The translations under genes were made by a program, and so were the position numbers. DNA of 64,000 bases from Apostichopus japonicus. Its lineage: Eukaryota; Echinodermata; Holothuroidea; Aspidochirotida; Stichopodidae. Location of the stretch: contig NC_092579.1 of the NCBI RefSeq assembly GCF_037975245.1, forward strand, positions 751,001 through 815,000, given 5' to 3'. Below the pieces are notes generated by a model, which was not told where the DNA came from, did not search any database, and saw only the letters and a list, made by a program, of their open reading frames with translations. Positions 48,641 to 60,935 of this stretch are shown piece after piece (the first letter of the stretch is position 1; each line of letters opens with the position of its first letter).

Positions 48641-49978
48641 TCTATGCAGAGGCCCTCTAAAGGTAGTCTCCCTAAATTTTTTTTATATATGCCTAAACTC
48701 ATTAGCCACAATTGCCTTGTTATTCTAATGTGCATACTCAATTTTTTATCTTCAGCCGTGATTTACCCCATAGGTGTAGGAAAAAGATCATGTTACAAAA
48801 GAGAGGTTGTGCCCTGCTATACAATATGCCCTGCGGGACTTAGTTCTCTTTAGCAGAACCAACAACACGAACACTACGCACACTAACACGTACGGACGAT
48901 ATTTATTGTATGCATGTATATATTGTACTGAGATGGTAAAAGTTTTCACATTTGTTTAACTTTGAAACTAGTTTATGGAATATGGAATCTATCATGCGTG
49001 TTTTTTACCGTGGTGTTCCATTCACTTGTGTATCTGCTCTTGTGGAGTTGTGACTTTCTGAACGATTTACTATGGCAGCGAGACTGAGACACAACAAAAG
49101 CATTATATTTTGTGGATTCGATTAATATTGCATCTACTGACTGGAAACTAGCTGCAAACATGATTAATTACAACTCCAAATCAATAAATACCCGAGATGT
49201 GAACATATTTCACAAGGTAGGCATTTGCGGCAAGACCTTGATATCGTACGGCACAGTATGTATAGTGGCTCATCATAGCAATGAATCTTACGAAATATGA
49301 CCAGATGTGAGGCAGTTTTTTAAACATAATTTACTTTTGATTGAAGAATTTCTACCCAAAATGAGTTCACAAATGTGTGAACGATTCTAACAACCATTTC
49401 TTTCTCTCATAGCTGCATGTTTATTGGAAGAGTGAAGTTAATAAAAGGTTCACTTTCTTACGAGAAGTATGTGGAAAGTCCATTTTTATTGTTTCGCGTT
49501 CGTGGTACACACTGCAGAATGATGTCACACGGTGACCTGTACGTTCATGAGCTTTTACGCTTCACCTTTCTGGTCAGTGAGAATCTGCTAACTTTGACAT
49601 CAAATTTCTCTAAATTACTGTCTCTTTTTAGACTTAAACATGAACTACAGTACTGTTTCCGTACTAACATACTTTAGTATTTTAGCCCCCCAAAAAGACA
49701 TTTTTTTCGACTCCAGCTATGCATTTTAAAGCACCCTGCAATTAGTCCAGCTTGGATTTCTATAACACTTTATATTTTTAAGTTACAATGATCCTTTAAA
49801 CAGTCAAGGCAGTCAATTCAAGAGACTGGACTTTATGTAGCTTAATGCTTTGCAGACCACAACTACAAATGTAGTTCCCCAGAAGCCTTTGTGTATCATT
49901 TTTCTTATGTTTACCAGTGAACCATAAACACCTACTCCTTCTTGAAAGGAATCAAGTTTTCCACTTTTTTATACATAC
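48641..49978. other. Non-coding region, possible remains of the THAP unit
   Basis: A plausible plus-strand acceptor (TTTTTTATCTTCAG) lies at about 48741-48755. Open frames at 49112-49300 and 49417-49677 are plus-strand but without motifs. They could be remains of the THAP-bearing unit or chance. Confidence 0.35.
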
Positions 49979-50059
49979 CTCTGAAAACTTGTGGATTTGC
50001 TGGATGAAGAATTCTCCGTAGCGCCTTGCTACTTTAGTGTCTGCTATGTGCACCATTTC
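49979..50059 (-). CDS. Internal coding exon of unidentified minus-strand gene (27 codons)
   Basis: On the minus strand an acceptor TTATTCCAG precedes GAAATGGTGC and a consensus donor GAG|gtatgt follows. The 81-nt exon is open in phase 0-0 and reads EMVHIADTKVARRYG then EFFIQQIHKFSE. The composition is that of a soluble alpha-helical protein, with charged and hydrophobic residues mixed and no low complexity. It joins in frame to the 31-codon exon at 55.9 kb (…VDFYIDK / EMVHIADT…). I do not recognise the family. Confidence 0.75.
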
Positions 50060-52065
50060 CTGGAATAATGAAAAATATATGAAAACTGAGATAAACCTTG
50101 CAATTAATGACATTCTAACTTGCTAGTCTCTTAATAATAAACATGGTAAGGAATACATGATTCAATATCATTCTTCCTGTTAGGCTACATTGAACACATG
50201 TATGTTTGTCACTTATTATTACTAATGTAGTGCACTTTCCTTCTAAGCTTAAATTTGTCACAAATCTCCTTTCCAAAATTTCCTTGCTATTGATGAAGAC
50301 ATTGCAACAACTGTAACAATAGCAAAAGTGTTGTGCAATATTTGAATAAATTTCATGGGTTCCAACTTCCAAGTCAGTAGTATACAAATCAACCTAAGTT
50401 GAAAATGAGGACCATTTGAGTGCAACCATATCTTTCAGAATGACTACCATTGCCCAGACTGTTGTCAAGTAGTGGCAGATTATAACACATTAAATTCTCT
50501 CTTCTAGCCTGGTTGTGTATTGCAGTGCTAAGTAACTGCACATTTTTATTAACAACCTTTCACAAAGCAGAGGCTGATTCTTGTAAACTGAGAGCTTTAG
50601 CCACATAACAAAATTTAAGCTAATGACACCAGAGGTTTCTAGATCAGATAGTAGGATGAAAATGCCTACTCTTGTGTTACGTTTCATTAATTTTATAAAT
50701 ATTTGATACCATCACCTCAATCCTGACACAAATACATTCACAACAACACTCCTATTTGTCTCAACAACTAGAAAGCAAACCTTGTCTGAAAACATCTTTT
50801 CTCACTCCCAGCCCCTAAAGAAGATGCCTTTATTACTTGTTTTAAAAAACCATACCCTAGCCTTCATATATCACTGAGTTACAGTAATGACACAAGCTCG
50901 CTGGATATAGAACACCAAATTGTATAAGGATGCCCTTAAACCATTTGAGGCTGAGAATTTACCCAACCATATTACCAGACCTCTTTAGTCTCACTAATTA
51001 ATTGATTGATTGATTTAGTATATTCTGGTTTTGCTTTGACTAATTCATTCTTTTTATTACTCCTATGTTATGTATCCTATATTTGTCCTTCTGGCCAAAT
51101 AAGAAGGTAGCATTTTCACCATTGTCAAATGTTAAAACCAAAAGAAAAGAAAGATTGTGTTCATTGTTTGAAGGAAACAAATTCCAATTGTGACTTGCAT
51201 TTTACTGACAATTACTCCTTCATGACGATAATTATGTACCAGGGAATATACAGTATATTCCCCTTTTGAAGTAAACCCTTAAGGAATGCACAAATAATAT
51301 TAACTTTGAACATCTGATGGATTTGAAACTAACATTGAAAGTGACAAGGAATTCGATAAAGATGGTTTCCTCTCTTTAAAAGGGATATTTAGTGATGCAA
51401 ATTCAGATCAGCAAGATTATGATGAAATATTAAATTATTAATCAGCCCATGGCTACATCTCTAGAACAATTAATCACATTAGCAATGTGAGGGGGTGAAT
51501 GTATTTGATCACTTTTTATGGTTTTCTTTAATAATCTGAAAAACTCTTGAAAGACAACATAAATGAATCAAAAGTTATTTCTAGTTTCTGATTGATCCTT
51601 CGGTGTAAGGGATAGAAGCTAGCCGATCGTTTCACCCGCAGTACCATCGGATACCATCTCTATGTTGTTGTAGATGTGTGTTGTTTATTGCCAGCTGCAG
51701 TACTTGGGTGTCTTACTCTTCATAACTATTGTAAGAGTGTCAATATGTGATTTCTTCACAGCTTGAATGCTTCACAGCTTGAATGATTCTGCAGTAAATT
51801 AAGTTGTCAGTAATTTGCCACCAATAACTTAATAAATTCATATATACTGTACCACAAGGCTCCCCATGGGTTCTTGTTTAGCCCTGAATAGTCAAGGCTG
51901 AAAGTTGCATTAATATAATACAGTATTTATTATAATTTACTGTATCTTAATCCAAAATGCAAACAAAATATTCATCCTTTTCTTATCAGAGACCAAACAT
52001 GTTCTAATTAACTTTCATATTGGGAAATTGGGAATATTTCTAATGCAGGACAGTCTGTATTTTCA
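50060..52065. other. Intron sequence of the minus-strand gene
   Basis: Unique AT-rich DNA. Open frames at 50115-50387 and 50490-50687 on the minus strand have no splice support or family. Confidence 0.5.
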
Positions 52066-52507
52066 CATTGAGGTGACACTGCCTCTTTAAATGTGTCTGT
52101 TACAAAGAAGAATGTACCTTGTCAATGTAGAGTGTATCAAGCATGAGCCCTTCAATGTGAATCATGCCTGTTGCACTAGCAGTCAATAACTACCTCTACA
52201 TACTGTAGTAATCAGTGCATATTGAGGTGACACTGCCTCTTTAAATGTGTCTGTTACAAATAAGAATGTACCTTGTCAATGTAGAGTGTATCAAGCATGA
52301 GCCCTTCAATGTGAATCATGCCTGTTGCACTAGCAGTCAATAACTACCTCGGTACATACTGTAGTAATCAGTGCATATTGAGGTGACACTGCCTCTTTAA
52401 ATGTGTCTGTTACAAAGAAGAATGTACCTTTGTCAATGTAAAGTTTATCAAGCATGAGCCCTACAATGTGAATCATGCCTGTTGCACTAGCAGTCAATAA
52501 CTACTTC
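52066..52507 (-). repeat. 154-bp tandem triplication, each unit with an exon-like core
   Basis: Three head-to-tail copies (spacing 154 and 156 bp, anchor TGAGGTGACACTGCCTCTTT). Each contains, on the minus strand, an AG acceptor-like site (TGCAACAG), an open stretch reading MIHIEGLMLDTLYIDK, and a donor-like AAG|gtacat: 52118-52167, 52272-52321 and 52428-52478. The third copy has a 1-bp insertion and reads MIHIVGLMLDKLYIDK. The end resembles the …DFYIDK|gtaca end of the 55.9-kb exon. However, the open frame needs phase 1 entry, which does not fit the phase 0 neighbours, and the pyrimidine tract is weak. They may be alternative exons or relics of one. Confidence 0.6.
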
Positions 52508-53407
52508 TATGTATCAGGGATGAGCCTGAGGTAAAAAAAATCACTGACTTTGTGGTTGATACTATACTAATGACGAAGATCTATCCACACAAACCATAAA
52601 AGCAAATATTTATAAAGCAATATGGAGTATTTTCATTCATTGAGTATTTATAGGAATAAATGATTGGTTCTGTGTAAAACCACACTATGTGTGTACATTA
52701 CTGGGACTCTGCTAACATATCTCACATTTACTTTCAGATCTGTATCTTCAATGATCTGCTAATATGAATGTTGATCACACTAATTTCCATACATGCACTT
52801 GGTAAACAAAAAGTTCTATGAAATGAAACGAAAGTTTTCATTTGTTAAGGACATCCTGTAATGAGAACAAACAGATAAACAACTCTTGACAAAACAAAAA
52901 GTGGGATTATAGGTTCAAAGCAGACCTTGATGAAGAGATAGATCTAAAGAAAACACTTTGCAAATGTTCATGGACGGTAATCAACTGGAAACCAAACAAT
53001 TATCTAGATACTGCCAAGGGTCAAAGTGGACTCAAACCGACTTGGGGAAAACGTCATTGATTCCAGCAACAGCCGTATTAATAAGAATACTGGCGTAACA
53101 ACATGAGTAGGTTATAATCTTCTATGTTATTGACACCTCTTATATTGACATCATGTTCTCAAGTAAACATTAACAGAATTGAAGAGCAACAAACGGATGT
53201 GCTGTTAAAATTATATTAGAGCTACATCCTTATTATGATAATTTGCTGACTTATTTAAAAAATAATCATAATTGTTCATATAACATGGTTTCACTTACAT
53301 GATTCTATTATTCAAGAAACCATCATTCATTCCTATGTTTATCTTTCTTTTATTTATTTTTTGTACTATTTTTGCTGCTTATTTGGATTGCTCCAAATTT
53401 TTGTTGT
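52508..53407. other. Intron sequence, nothing recognised
   Basis: Unique AT-rich DNA between the triplication and the 140-bp array. Confidence 0.5.
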
Positions 53408-55528
53408 TATTTTGTCTGTTTTTATTTCTTCTCCTCAATAAGTCCCTATACTTTCTTTCTTAGCCTCCTCCTCGTTACATATTCTACATGGTCTTTGCTA
53501 TATCATGTGTTTCTGTTCCTGAGGCTGTTTTACATGTATTTTAGTTTTATTCTGTCTGTTTTTATTTCTTCTCCTCAATAAGTCCCTATACTTTCTTTCT
53601 TAGCCTCCTCCTCGTTACATATTTTTCATAGTCTTTGCTATATCATGTGTTTCTGTTCCTGAGGCTGTTTAACATGTATTGTAGTTTTATTTTGTCTGTT
53701 TTTATTTCTTCTCCTCAATAAGTCTCTATACTTTCTTTCTTAGTCTCCTCCTCGTTACATATTCTTCATAGTCTTTGCTATATCATGTGTTTCTGTTCCT
53801 GATGCTGTTTTACGTGTATTGTAGTTTTATTCTGTCTGTTTTTTTTTTCTACTCAATAAGTCCCAATACTTTCTTTCTTAGCCTCCTCCTCGTTACATAT
53901 TCTTCATCGTCTTTGCTATATCATGTGTTTCTGTTCCTGATGCTGTTTTACGTGTATTGTAGTTTTATTTTGTCTGTTTTTATTTCTTCTCCTCAATAAG
54001 TCCCAATACTTTCTTTCTTAGCCTCCTCCTCGTTACATATTCTACATGGTCTTTGCTATATCATGTGTTTCTGTTCCTGATGCTGTTTTACATGTATTGT
54101 AGTTTTATTTTGTCTGTTTTTATTTCTTCTCCTCAATAAGTCCCTATACTTTCTTTCTTAGCCTCCTCCTCGTTACATATTCTTCATCGTCTTTGCTATA
54201 TCATGTGTTTCTGTTCCTGATGCTGTTTTACATGTATTGTAGTTTTATTCTGTCTGTTTTTATTTCTTCTCCTCAATAAGTCCCTATACTTTCTTTATCA
54301 GCCTCCTCCTCGTTACATATTCTTCATGGTCTTTGCTATATCATGTGTTTTTGTTCCTGAGGCTGTTTTACGTGTATTGTAGTTTTATTTTGTCTGTTTT
54401 TATTTCTTCTCCTCAATAAGTCCCAATACTTTCTTTCTTAGCCTCCTCCTCGTTACATATTCTACATGGTCTTTGCTATATCATGTGTTTCTGTTCCTGA
54501 TGCTGTTTTACATGTATTGTAGTTTTATTTTGTCTGTTTTTATTTCTTCTCCTCAATAAGTCCCTATACTTTCTTTCTTAGCCTCCTCCTCGTTACATAT
54601 TCTTCATCGTCTTTGCTATATCATGTGTTTCTGTTCCTGATGCTGTTTTACATGTATTGTAGTTTTATTCTGTCTGTTTTTATTTCTTCTCCTCAATAAG
54701 TCCCTATACTTTCTTTATCAGCCTCCTCCTCGTTACATATTCTTCATGGTCTTTGCTATATCATGTGTTTTTGTTCCTGAGGCTGTTTTACGTGTATTGT
54801 AGTTTTATTTTGTCTGTTTTTATTTCTTCTCCTCAATAAGTCCCAATACTTTCTTTCTTAGCCTCCTCCTCGTTACATATTCTTCATGGTCTTTGCTATA
54901 TCATGTGTTTTTGTTCCTGAGGCTGTTTTACGTGTATTGTAGTTTTATTTTGTCTGTTTTTATTTCTTCTCCTCAATAAGTCCCTATACTTTCTTTCTTA
55001 GCCTCCTCCTCGTTACATATTCTACATGGTCTTTGCTATATCATGTGTTTCTGTTCCTGATGCTGTTTTACATGTATTGTAGTTTTATTTTGTCTGTTTT
55101 TATTTCTTCTCCTCAATAAGTCCCTATACTTTCTTTCTTAGCCTCCTCCTCGTTACATATTCTTCATCGTCTTTGCTATATCATGTGTTTCTGTTCCTGA
55201 TGCTGTTTTACATGTATTGTAGTTTTATTCTGTCTGTTTTTATTTCTTCTCCTGAATAAGTCCCTATACTTTCTTTCTTAGCCTCCTCCTCGTTACATAT
55301 TCTTCATTGTCTTTGCTATATCATGTGTTTCTGTTCCTGAGGCTGTTTTATGTGTATTGTAGTTTTATTTTGTCTGTTTTTATTTCTTCTCCTGAATAAG
55401 TCCCTATACTTTCTTTCTTAGCCTCCTCCTTGATACATATTCTTCATCTTCTTTGCTATATCATGTGTTTCTGTTCCTAAGGCTGTTCTATTTTAGTTTT
55501 ATTCTGTCTGTCTTTATTTCTTATCCTC
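53408..55528. repeat. 140-bp tandem array, about 15 units, with 420-bp higher-order period
   Basis: The T-rich unit includes TATTTCTTCTCCTCAATAAG, ACTTTCTTTCTTAGCCTCCT and CATGTGTTTCTGTTCCTGA. The anchor CCTCCTCCTCGTTACAT recurs every 140 bp (one 138-bp step at about 53881). From 54021 the variants TCTACATGG, TCTTCATCG and TCTTCATGG-with-TATCA repeat in that order at 54021-54440 and 54441-54860, a three-unit higher-order repeat. Open plus frames here (53372-53581, 53775-53999) are repeat by-products. Confidence 0.97.
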
Positions 55529-55901
55529 TACTTTTTCTGTCTCCCTGTATTTGTCTTTGTAAATGATGGACTTGGGATAGATAAGCTTGGGATGATAGAC
55601 TTACCCTAAATTAAATAAAGCTTAAATAAATAATAAAGTAAAATTAACTGTCACAGGTAAACTTCTATGAAATGAAAACCTTTGTGCTGTATATATGTGC
55701 TGTAAATCGAGCCAGCAGTCAACTTCTGATGTTTACTATATAAATTGGACTGATATTGTACATACTGTAGGGCCAACCATCAACATTTGATAAATTGGAC
55801 TGTTACTGAACATAGACCCAGCCATCATTATTTTAAACTGGGTAACAGAGCTTCTATTTATCCGCCCCTCCCCACCCCATCCTCTCCCCCACAGACTGTA
55901 C
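55529..55901. other. A-rich tail-like segment and intron
   Basis: 55575-55645 reads like the 3' end of a retroelement: GATAGACTTACCCTAAATTA, then AAATAAAGCTTAAATAAATA. It directly follows the 140-bp array. The rest (to 55901) is unique, with a diverged TAAATTGGACTG repeat at 55740 and 55790. Confidence 0.4.
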
Positions 55902-55994
55902 CTTATCGATGTAGAAATCAACCTCAGATCCAGACTGGAATTCTCCCTCCAAGCCACTTGTTCCCTTTGTCCACACCAGGCTGTTCATTTTATG
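55902..55994 (-). CDS. Internal coding exon of unidentified minus-strand gene (31 codons)
   Basis: On the minus strand, CACGTCTTGCAG is the acceptor before CATAAAATGAAC, and AAG|gtacagt is the donor. The exon is 93 nt, phase 0-0, and reads [14 protein letters not shown] then [17 protein letters not shown]. It continues in frame from the 13-codon exon at 60.9 kb and into the 27-codon exon at 50.0 kb. The mixed, non-repetitive composition supports coding. The family is not recognised. Confidence 0.75.
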
Positions 55995-56047
55995 CTGCAA
56001 GACGTGAAAAAGGAAGCAAAGATGTAAAGTGCTGTGACAAATATAAG
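55995..56047. other. Intron edge
   Basis: Contains the branch and acceptor region of the 55.9-kb exon on the minus strand, directly next to the 19-bp array. Confidence 0.5.
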
Positions 56048-57838
56048 TTACCTAGACAGACATGGGTTGCCTAGAGGGACATGGGTTGCCTAGAGGAACA
56101 CAGATTACCAAGAGGGACATGGGTTGCCTAGGGGGATATGGTTGCCTAGAGGGACATGGGTTGCCTAGAGGGACATGAGTTGCCTAGAGGAACATAGATT
56201 ACCAAGAGGGACATGGGTTGCCTAGGGGGATATGGTTGCCTAGAGGGACATGGGTTGCCTAGAGGGACATGGGTTGCCTAGATGAGCATGGGTTGATTAG
56301 AGGGACATGGGTTGCCGAGAGGGACATGGGTTGCCGAGAGGGACATGGGTTGCCTAGAGGGACATGGGTTGCCGAGAGGGACATGGGTTGCCGAGAGGGA
56401 CATGGGTTGCCGAGAGGGACATGGGTTGCCTAGAGGGACATGGGTTGCCTAGAAGGACATGGGTTGCCTAGAGGAACATAGATTACCAAGAGGGACATGG
56501 GTTGCCTAGGGGGATATGGTTGCCTAGAGGGACATGGGTTGCCTAGAGGGACATGGGTTGCCTAGATGAGCATGGGTTGATTAGAGGGACATGGGTTGCC
56601 GAGAGGGACATGGGTTGCCGAGAGGGACATGGGTTGCCTAGAGGGACATGGGTTGCCGAGAGGGACATGGGTTGCCGAGAGGGACATGGGTTGCCTAGAG
56701 GGACATTGGTTGCCTACTGTAGAGGGACACTGGTTGCCGAGGGGGACATGGGTTGCCTACTGTAGAGGGACATGGGTTGCCGAGAGGGACATGGGTTGCC
56801 GAGAGGGACATGGGTTGCCGAGAGGGACATGGGTTGCCTAGAGGGACATGGGTTGCCTAGAGGGACATGGGTTGCCTAGAGGGACATGGGTTGCCTAGAA
56901 GGACATGGGTTGCCTAGAGGAACATAGATTACCAAGAGGGACATGGGTTGCCTAGGGGGATATGGTTGCCTAGAGGGACATGGGTTGCCTAGAGGGACAT
57001 GGGTTGCCTAGAGGGACATGGGTTGCCGAGAGGGACATGGGTTGCCGAGAGGGACATGGGTTGCCTAGAGGGACATGGGTTGCCTAGAGGGACATGGGTT
57101 GCCGAGAGGGACATGGGTTGCCTAGAGGGACATGGGTTGCCTAGAGGGACATGGGTTGCCTAGAGGGACATGGGTTGCCTAGAAGGACATGGGTTGCCTA
57201 GAGGAACATAGATTACCAAGAGGGACATGGGTTGCCTAGGGGGATATGGTTGCCTAGAGGGACATGGGTTGCCTAGAGGGACATGGGTTGCCTAGAGGGA
57301 CATGGGTTGCCGAGAGGGACATGGGTTGCCGAGAGGGACATGGGTTGCAGAGAGGGACATGAGTTGCCTAGAGGGACATGGGTTGCCGAGAGGGACATGG
57401 GTTGCCGAGAGGGACATGGGTTGCCGAGAGGGACATGGGTTGCCGAGAGGGACATGGGTTGCCTAGAGGGACATGGGTTGCCTAGAGGGACATGGGTTGC
57501 CTAGAGGGACATTGGTTGCCTACTGTAGAGGGACATTGGTTGCCGAGGGGGACATGGGTTGCCTACTGTAGAGGGACATGGGTTGCCGAGAGGGACATGG
57601 GTTGCCTAGAGGGACATGGGTTGCCGAGAGGGACATGGGTTGCCTAGAGGGACATGGGTTGCCTAGAGGGACATGGGTTGCCTAGAGGGACATTGGTTGC
57701 CTACTGTAGAGGGACATTGGTTGCCGAGGGGGACATGGGTTGCCTACTGTAGAGGGACATGGGTTGCCGAGAGGGACATGGGTTGCCTAGAGGGACATGC
57801 ATTGCCTAGGGGGACATGGGTTTCTTAGACGGACATGT
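56048..57838. repeat. 19-bp minisatellite (TTGCCTAGAGGGACATGGG), about 93 units
   Basis: Near-uniform 19-bp units alternate GCCTAGAGG and GCCGAGAGG. Larger blocks recur: AACATAGATTACCAAGAGGG followed by CCTAGGGGGATATGG at about 56098, 56190, 56475, 56930 and 57208, and the CCTACTGTAGAGGGACA block at about 56713, 57520 and 57701. Open frames on both strands (GLPRGTWVAERDMGCREGH and its shadows) come from the 57-nt three-unit period without stops. Confidence 0.97.
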
Positions 57839-60800
57839 ACAGTACAATGCAAGGTTGGAGCAAAAGGAACTTGACACTTAAAGAAACAGCAACTTTTTTA
57901 AATTCTACTAAATGTTAAATAATCAATTACCTCATAACCTTTAAGATTATTACTGGCTAATGGATATAATAACTGTCACCCTGATGATATAAATATTTCC
58001 TAGTTGCTCAAAGTTTTAACATATAAGAACAGGTTGGTTATAAATGTATATGACAAAACACCCATTGCATTACACATATGCTGTAAATAAATAATGGATT
58101 GATGCATTACTCATAAAGTGCACTGCACTACATGAGTTATTACTGAAATAATTCCCGCTAAGTCGGAAGTGCCAATATATGAAGTAATAAGCTACCTTGG
58201 AGCAATAGCAATGTGTAACATGATTCTCTCTCAAGAGGCTGCAAAGTTCAAGCTAGTGGCAGCTGATTTACTCTGCTTGGTGACAGCAATATACTGATAA
58301 ATTATTCTGTCCCAGGTAGCAATAAATATAACAACAGAATTCTTAACAGCTTAAAAATCCTTCTGATCAGCCCCCAGAATGCTATGTATGTGTATGAACT
58401 TTCATCTTTCTCAATCAGGCTAGGCATTTATGACCATGTTATTGTCTATCACATACATACAGTGGCTGATGTTGAGATATATCTTAATGTTGATCATGAT
58501 AGCAAATCCAAGAAAAGAGAGATTGAGTGCTATTAAAATAAAGCACATGCAGGTATTCTGGTCTGCAAGATATTTCCCTCTAAAATATGTTATATTACTG
58601 GAATATTCAGTTAGCTTACGGCTTAATCAATTATAAACTGGGCTTCAGCGTAGGTGTTAAATTACTGGAATATTCAGAGAGTTTAAGGCTAAATCAATTA
58701 TAAACTAGGTTGCAGTCTAGGTGTCAATGTTAATTATTTTAATCAGATATTGTTCCATCAACAGGGTTTTCTTTAAACTCAAGAAGTACAAACAACAGAG
58801 TCATCCATAGTTGATATCCAACACCATCAATTTGTCCTTGATAAGTATGCAATGCATTGTCATTAACAGCCATAAAAATGTTGTGGTTTACTTTCAAGTT
58901 TTACAATGTTTCTAGAGTTGGAGCTGAAGTGAGCTGAGCTACATATCATAATTAAAATTCAAACCAGATATACTTTATGAGTTTCCACATCATGTTTTCT
59001 CAGAATTTGACTGGTGTTGAAATCATTGGGCCATTGACCTTCACATACAAGAAATGAGTGCTTGTACTCAATGTTACATGAACTATTTAGTTCAGTGTTT
59101 ACAAACAGGTGTCACAATGCATTGCATAGTATACAGTACATAACTTTTTTCCTCCTAATAGGAATAGATATAATAAATGTCATAATCTCTTGTCTCCTTA
59201 CATACGTTGTTATCAGGATTACTGTGCAGCTTTGGTTACCTGAGCTGTATGCAGGGCTAATGATGCTGCTGAATATTCAAACCCTTGGATGAGACAAGCT
59301 AGTCTGTGCTTAATGTGGAAGCCGAACACCTATGTCAGTAGACCATCATTACTATCCATTACAAATACACTATGAAGGGCTTTAAGTAAAACCAGCCACT
59401 ATGATTCTAAGATGTGTTGATCATCTCATGAATATTGATGAGATTTCTTGTTACCATCATCAAATGATGCCAGTCTTTTGACAATTTGCAGTAAGATAGC
59501 CTTTAAACCGCTCTTGTGAATCAATCTGCTAAAGCCACCTCCGTATTTATTCAAACTCATTTTAAGTGGCCGAAAGTACATAAATGCACAGTATGCTTGA
59601 TTTTGTTTAAGTAAAACTGAGGACAAATTGAATCATAAGCAGCCAAACGATCTCTATGTGTTGTAGACTGCTACAGTAGCTCTGAACAGTAAGTTGCAGA
59701 ACTGCTACTATTGCATCCAGTCCATTGATTCTACTGAACTATGGAAACCTACATGGCTGAAACAAAGCTGATTGATACCATGGCAACAACTCAAAACTCA
59801 AAACTTAATCCCTCCTCATTGCAGATGGATACCTTTCCTATCACAGTAACAACCATAGAAAGAACAACCTGTTCTACCCTCAACACCAATGGATACTTCC
59901 AGTGTACAGACCCACATATCAAAACTACAGAAACAATTCAATACTGTACATCCCTTGATCAACAGTAGAAATTTAGCCTTAAACCATGTAAAATAATTAA
60001 TGACAAACATGTAAAATAATAAATGACAAACATGTAAGGTGTCATAGACAGTTTCATTATACTCTGGCACAATATATCAGCTCAACAAGTTTGTGTCTCA
60101 GCTGTTCAAATATATGTGCAGCACCTGTAACAGTTCATGACTAATGACACAATTATGACATAACAGCTGGACCATTATTTTTCTTATAAATCTTTCACAG
60201 AGAGCTAGAAGTTTATAATTTAACAATTCTACAGATACCTTCAGTCATCAATCATTTCAAACAGAAACTAGACAAAATGCTCTGATGTCATAGAAGTAAC
60301 AATGTAAGAGTCCTTGTGTGCATGGTACTACTGACACATGCAAGTATATAGTAAATCTTCAAGTTTCAATGGCCTGCCAGCAATACAGCACTTACAACAA
60401 ACAGAGAGTTCCATAACAACTCCCTGCAACAAACTTGGCCCACTATCTTGTACCAGGGAGTCCATAACAACTCCCTGCTTGTACTAGTCACAGATTAATC
60501 CTTGAATCATGCAAGGTACTAAATGTTTTCAGCAAGGAAAGAATCCATTGGTTTTGGACTGAATGAGGTTTCAACAGTTGGTGATCATCATCAATGCATA
60601 TCTATACATACTGTACAGTTAAAAGTATACTGATGGTCTGAAAGAAGTAAGATACATGTTCTTTGCAGGGAGGGGTTGTCGGATCGATAACATTGGCCAA
60701 CAAGGAGAAGAATGATGTTCATTAACCTCTTCCAGACACTACCCACTGAGCCTCCTTCCCATGTGAGCTACAGTACCATTGAAATAATGTTGTAGTTATT

Positions 60801-60896
60801 AAATGCAACAGTGATGTATGTCTGTACATACAGTTATTTATAGTTACACCATTCAACAATACTTATTTTGGAATCTTTGAGTGAAATCAAACTTAC
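57839..60896. other. Intron sequence of the minus-strand gene
   Basis: Includes a 67-bp diverged duplication at 58595-58727 (TTACTGGAATATTCAG...TCAATTATAAACT). At about 58195-58237 a minus-strand segment (acceptor CTTTGCAG, 43 nt, donor CAAG|gtagct) could be a small exon but is phase 0-1 and weak. The rest is unique and TACTGTA-rich. Confidence 0.45.
58595..58727. repeat. 67-bp diverged tandem duplication
   Basis: TTACTGGAATATTCAG starts at 58595 and 58662, and both copies continue to CTAATCAATTATAAACT-like and TAGGTGT sequences with about 15% differences. Confidence 0.88.
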
Positions 60897-60935
60897 TTTG
60901 AAACAGAGGAGATGCATCTTGAATTCATCTTCACT
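60897..60935 (-). CDS. Small internal coding exon of unidentified minus-strand gene (13 codons)
   Basis: Minus-strand acceptor TTTTTCCTTCTATTTTCAG is strong, and donor AAA|gtaagt is consensus. The 39-nt exon, phase 0-0, reads SEDEFKMHLLCFK and joins in frame to the 31-codon exon at 55.9 kb. Small size is offset by very good splice signals. Upstream exons must lie beyond 61 kb. Confidence 0.7.

Noticed and set aside
56553-57504. Open frames in the 19-bp array on both strands
   Set aside because: Shadows of a 57-nt stop-free period. The same array is open on both strands, which real coding would not explain.
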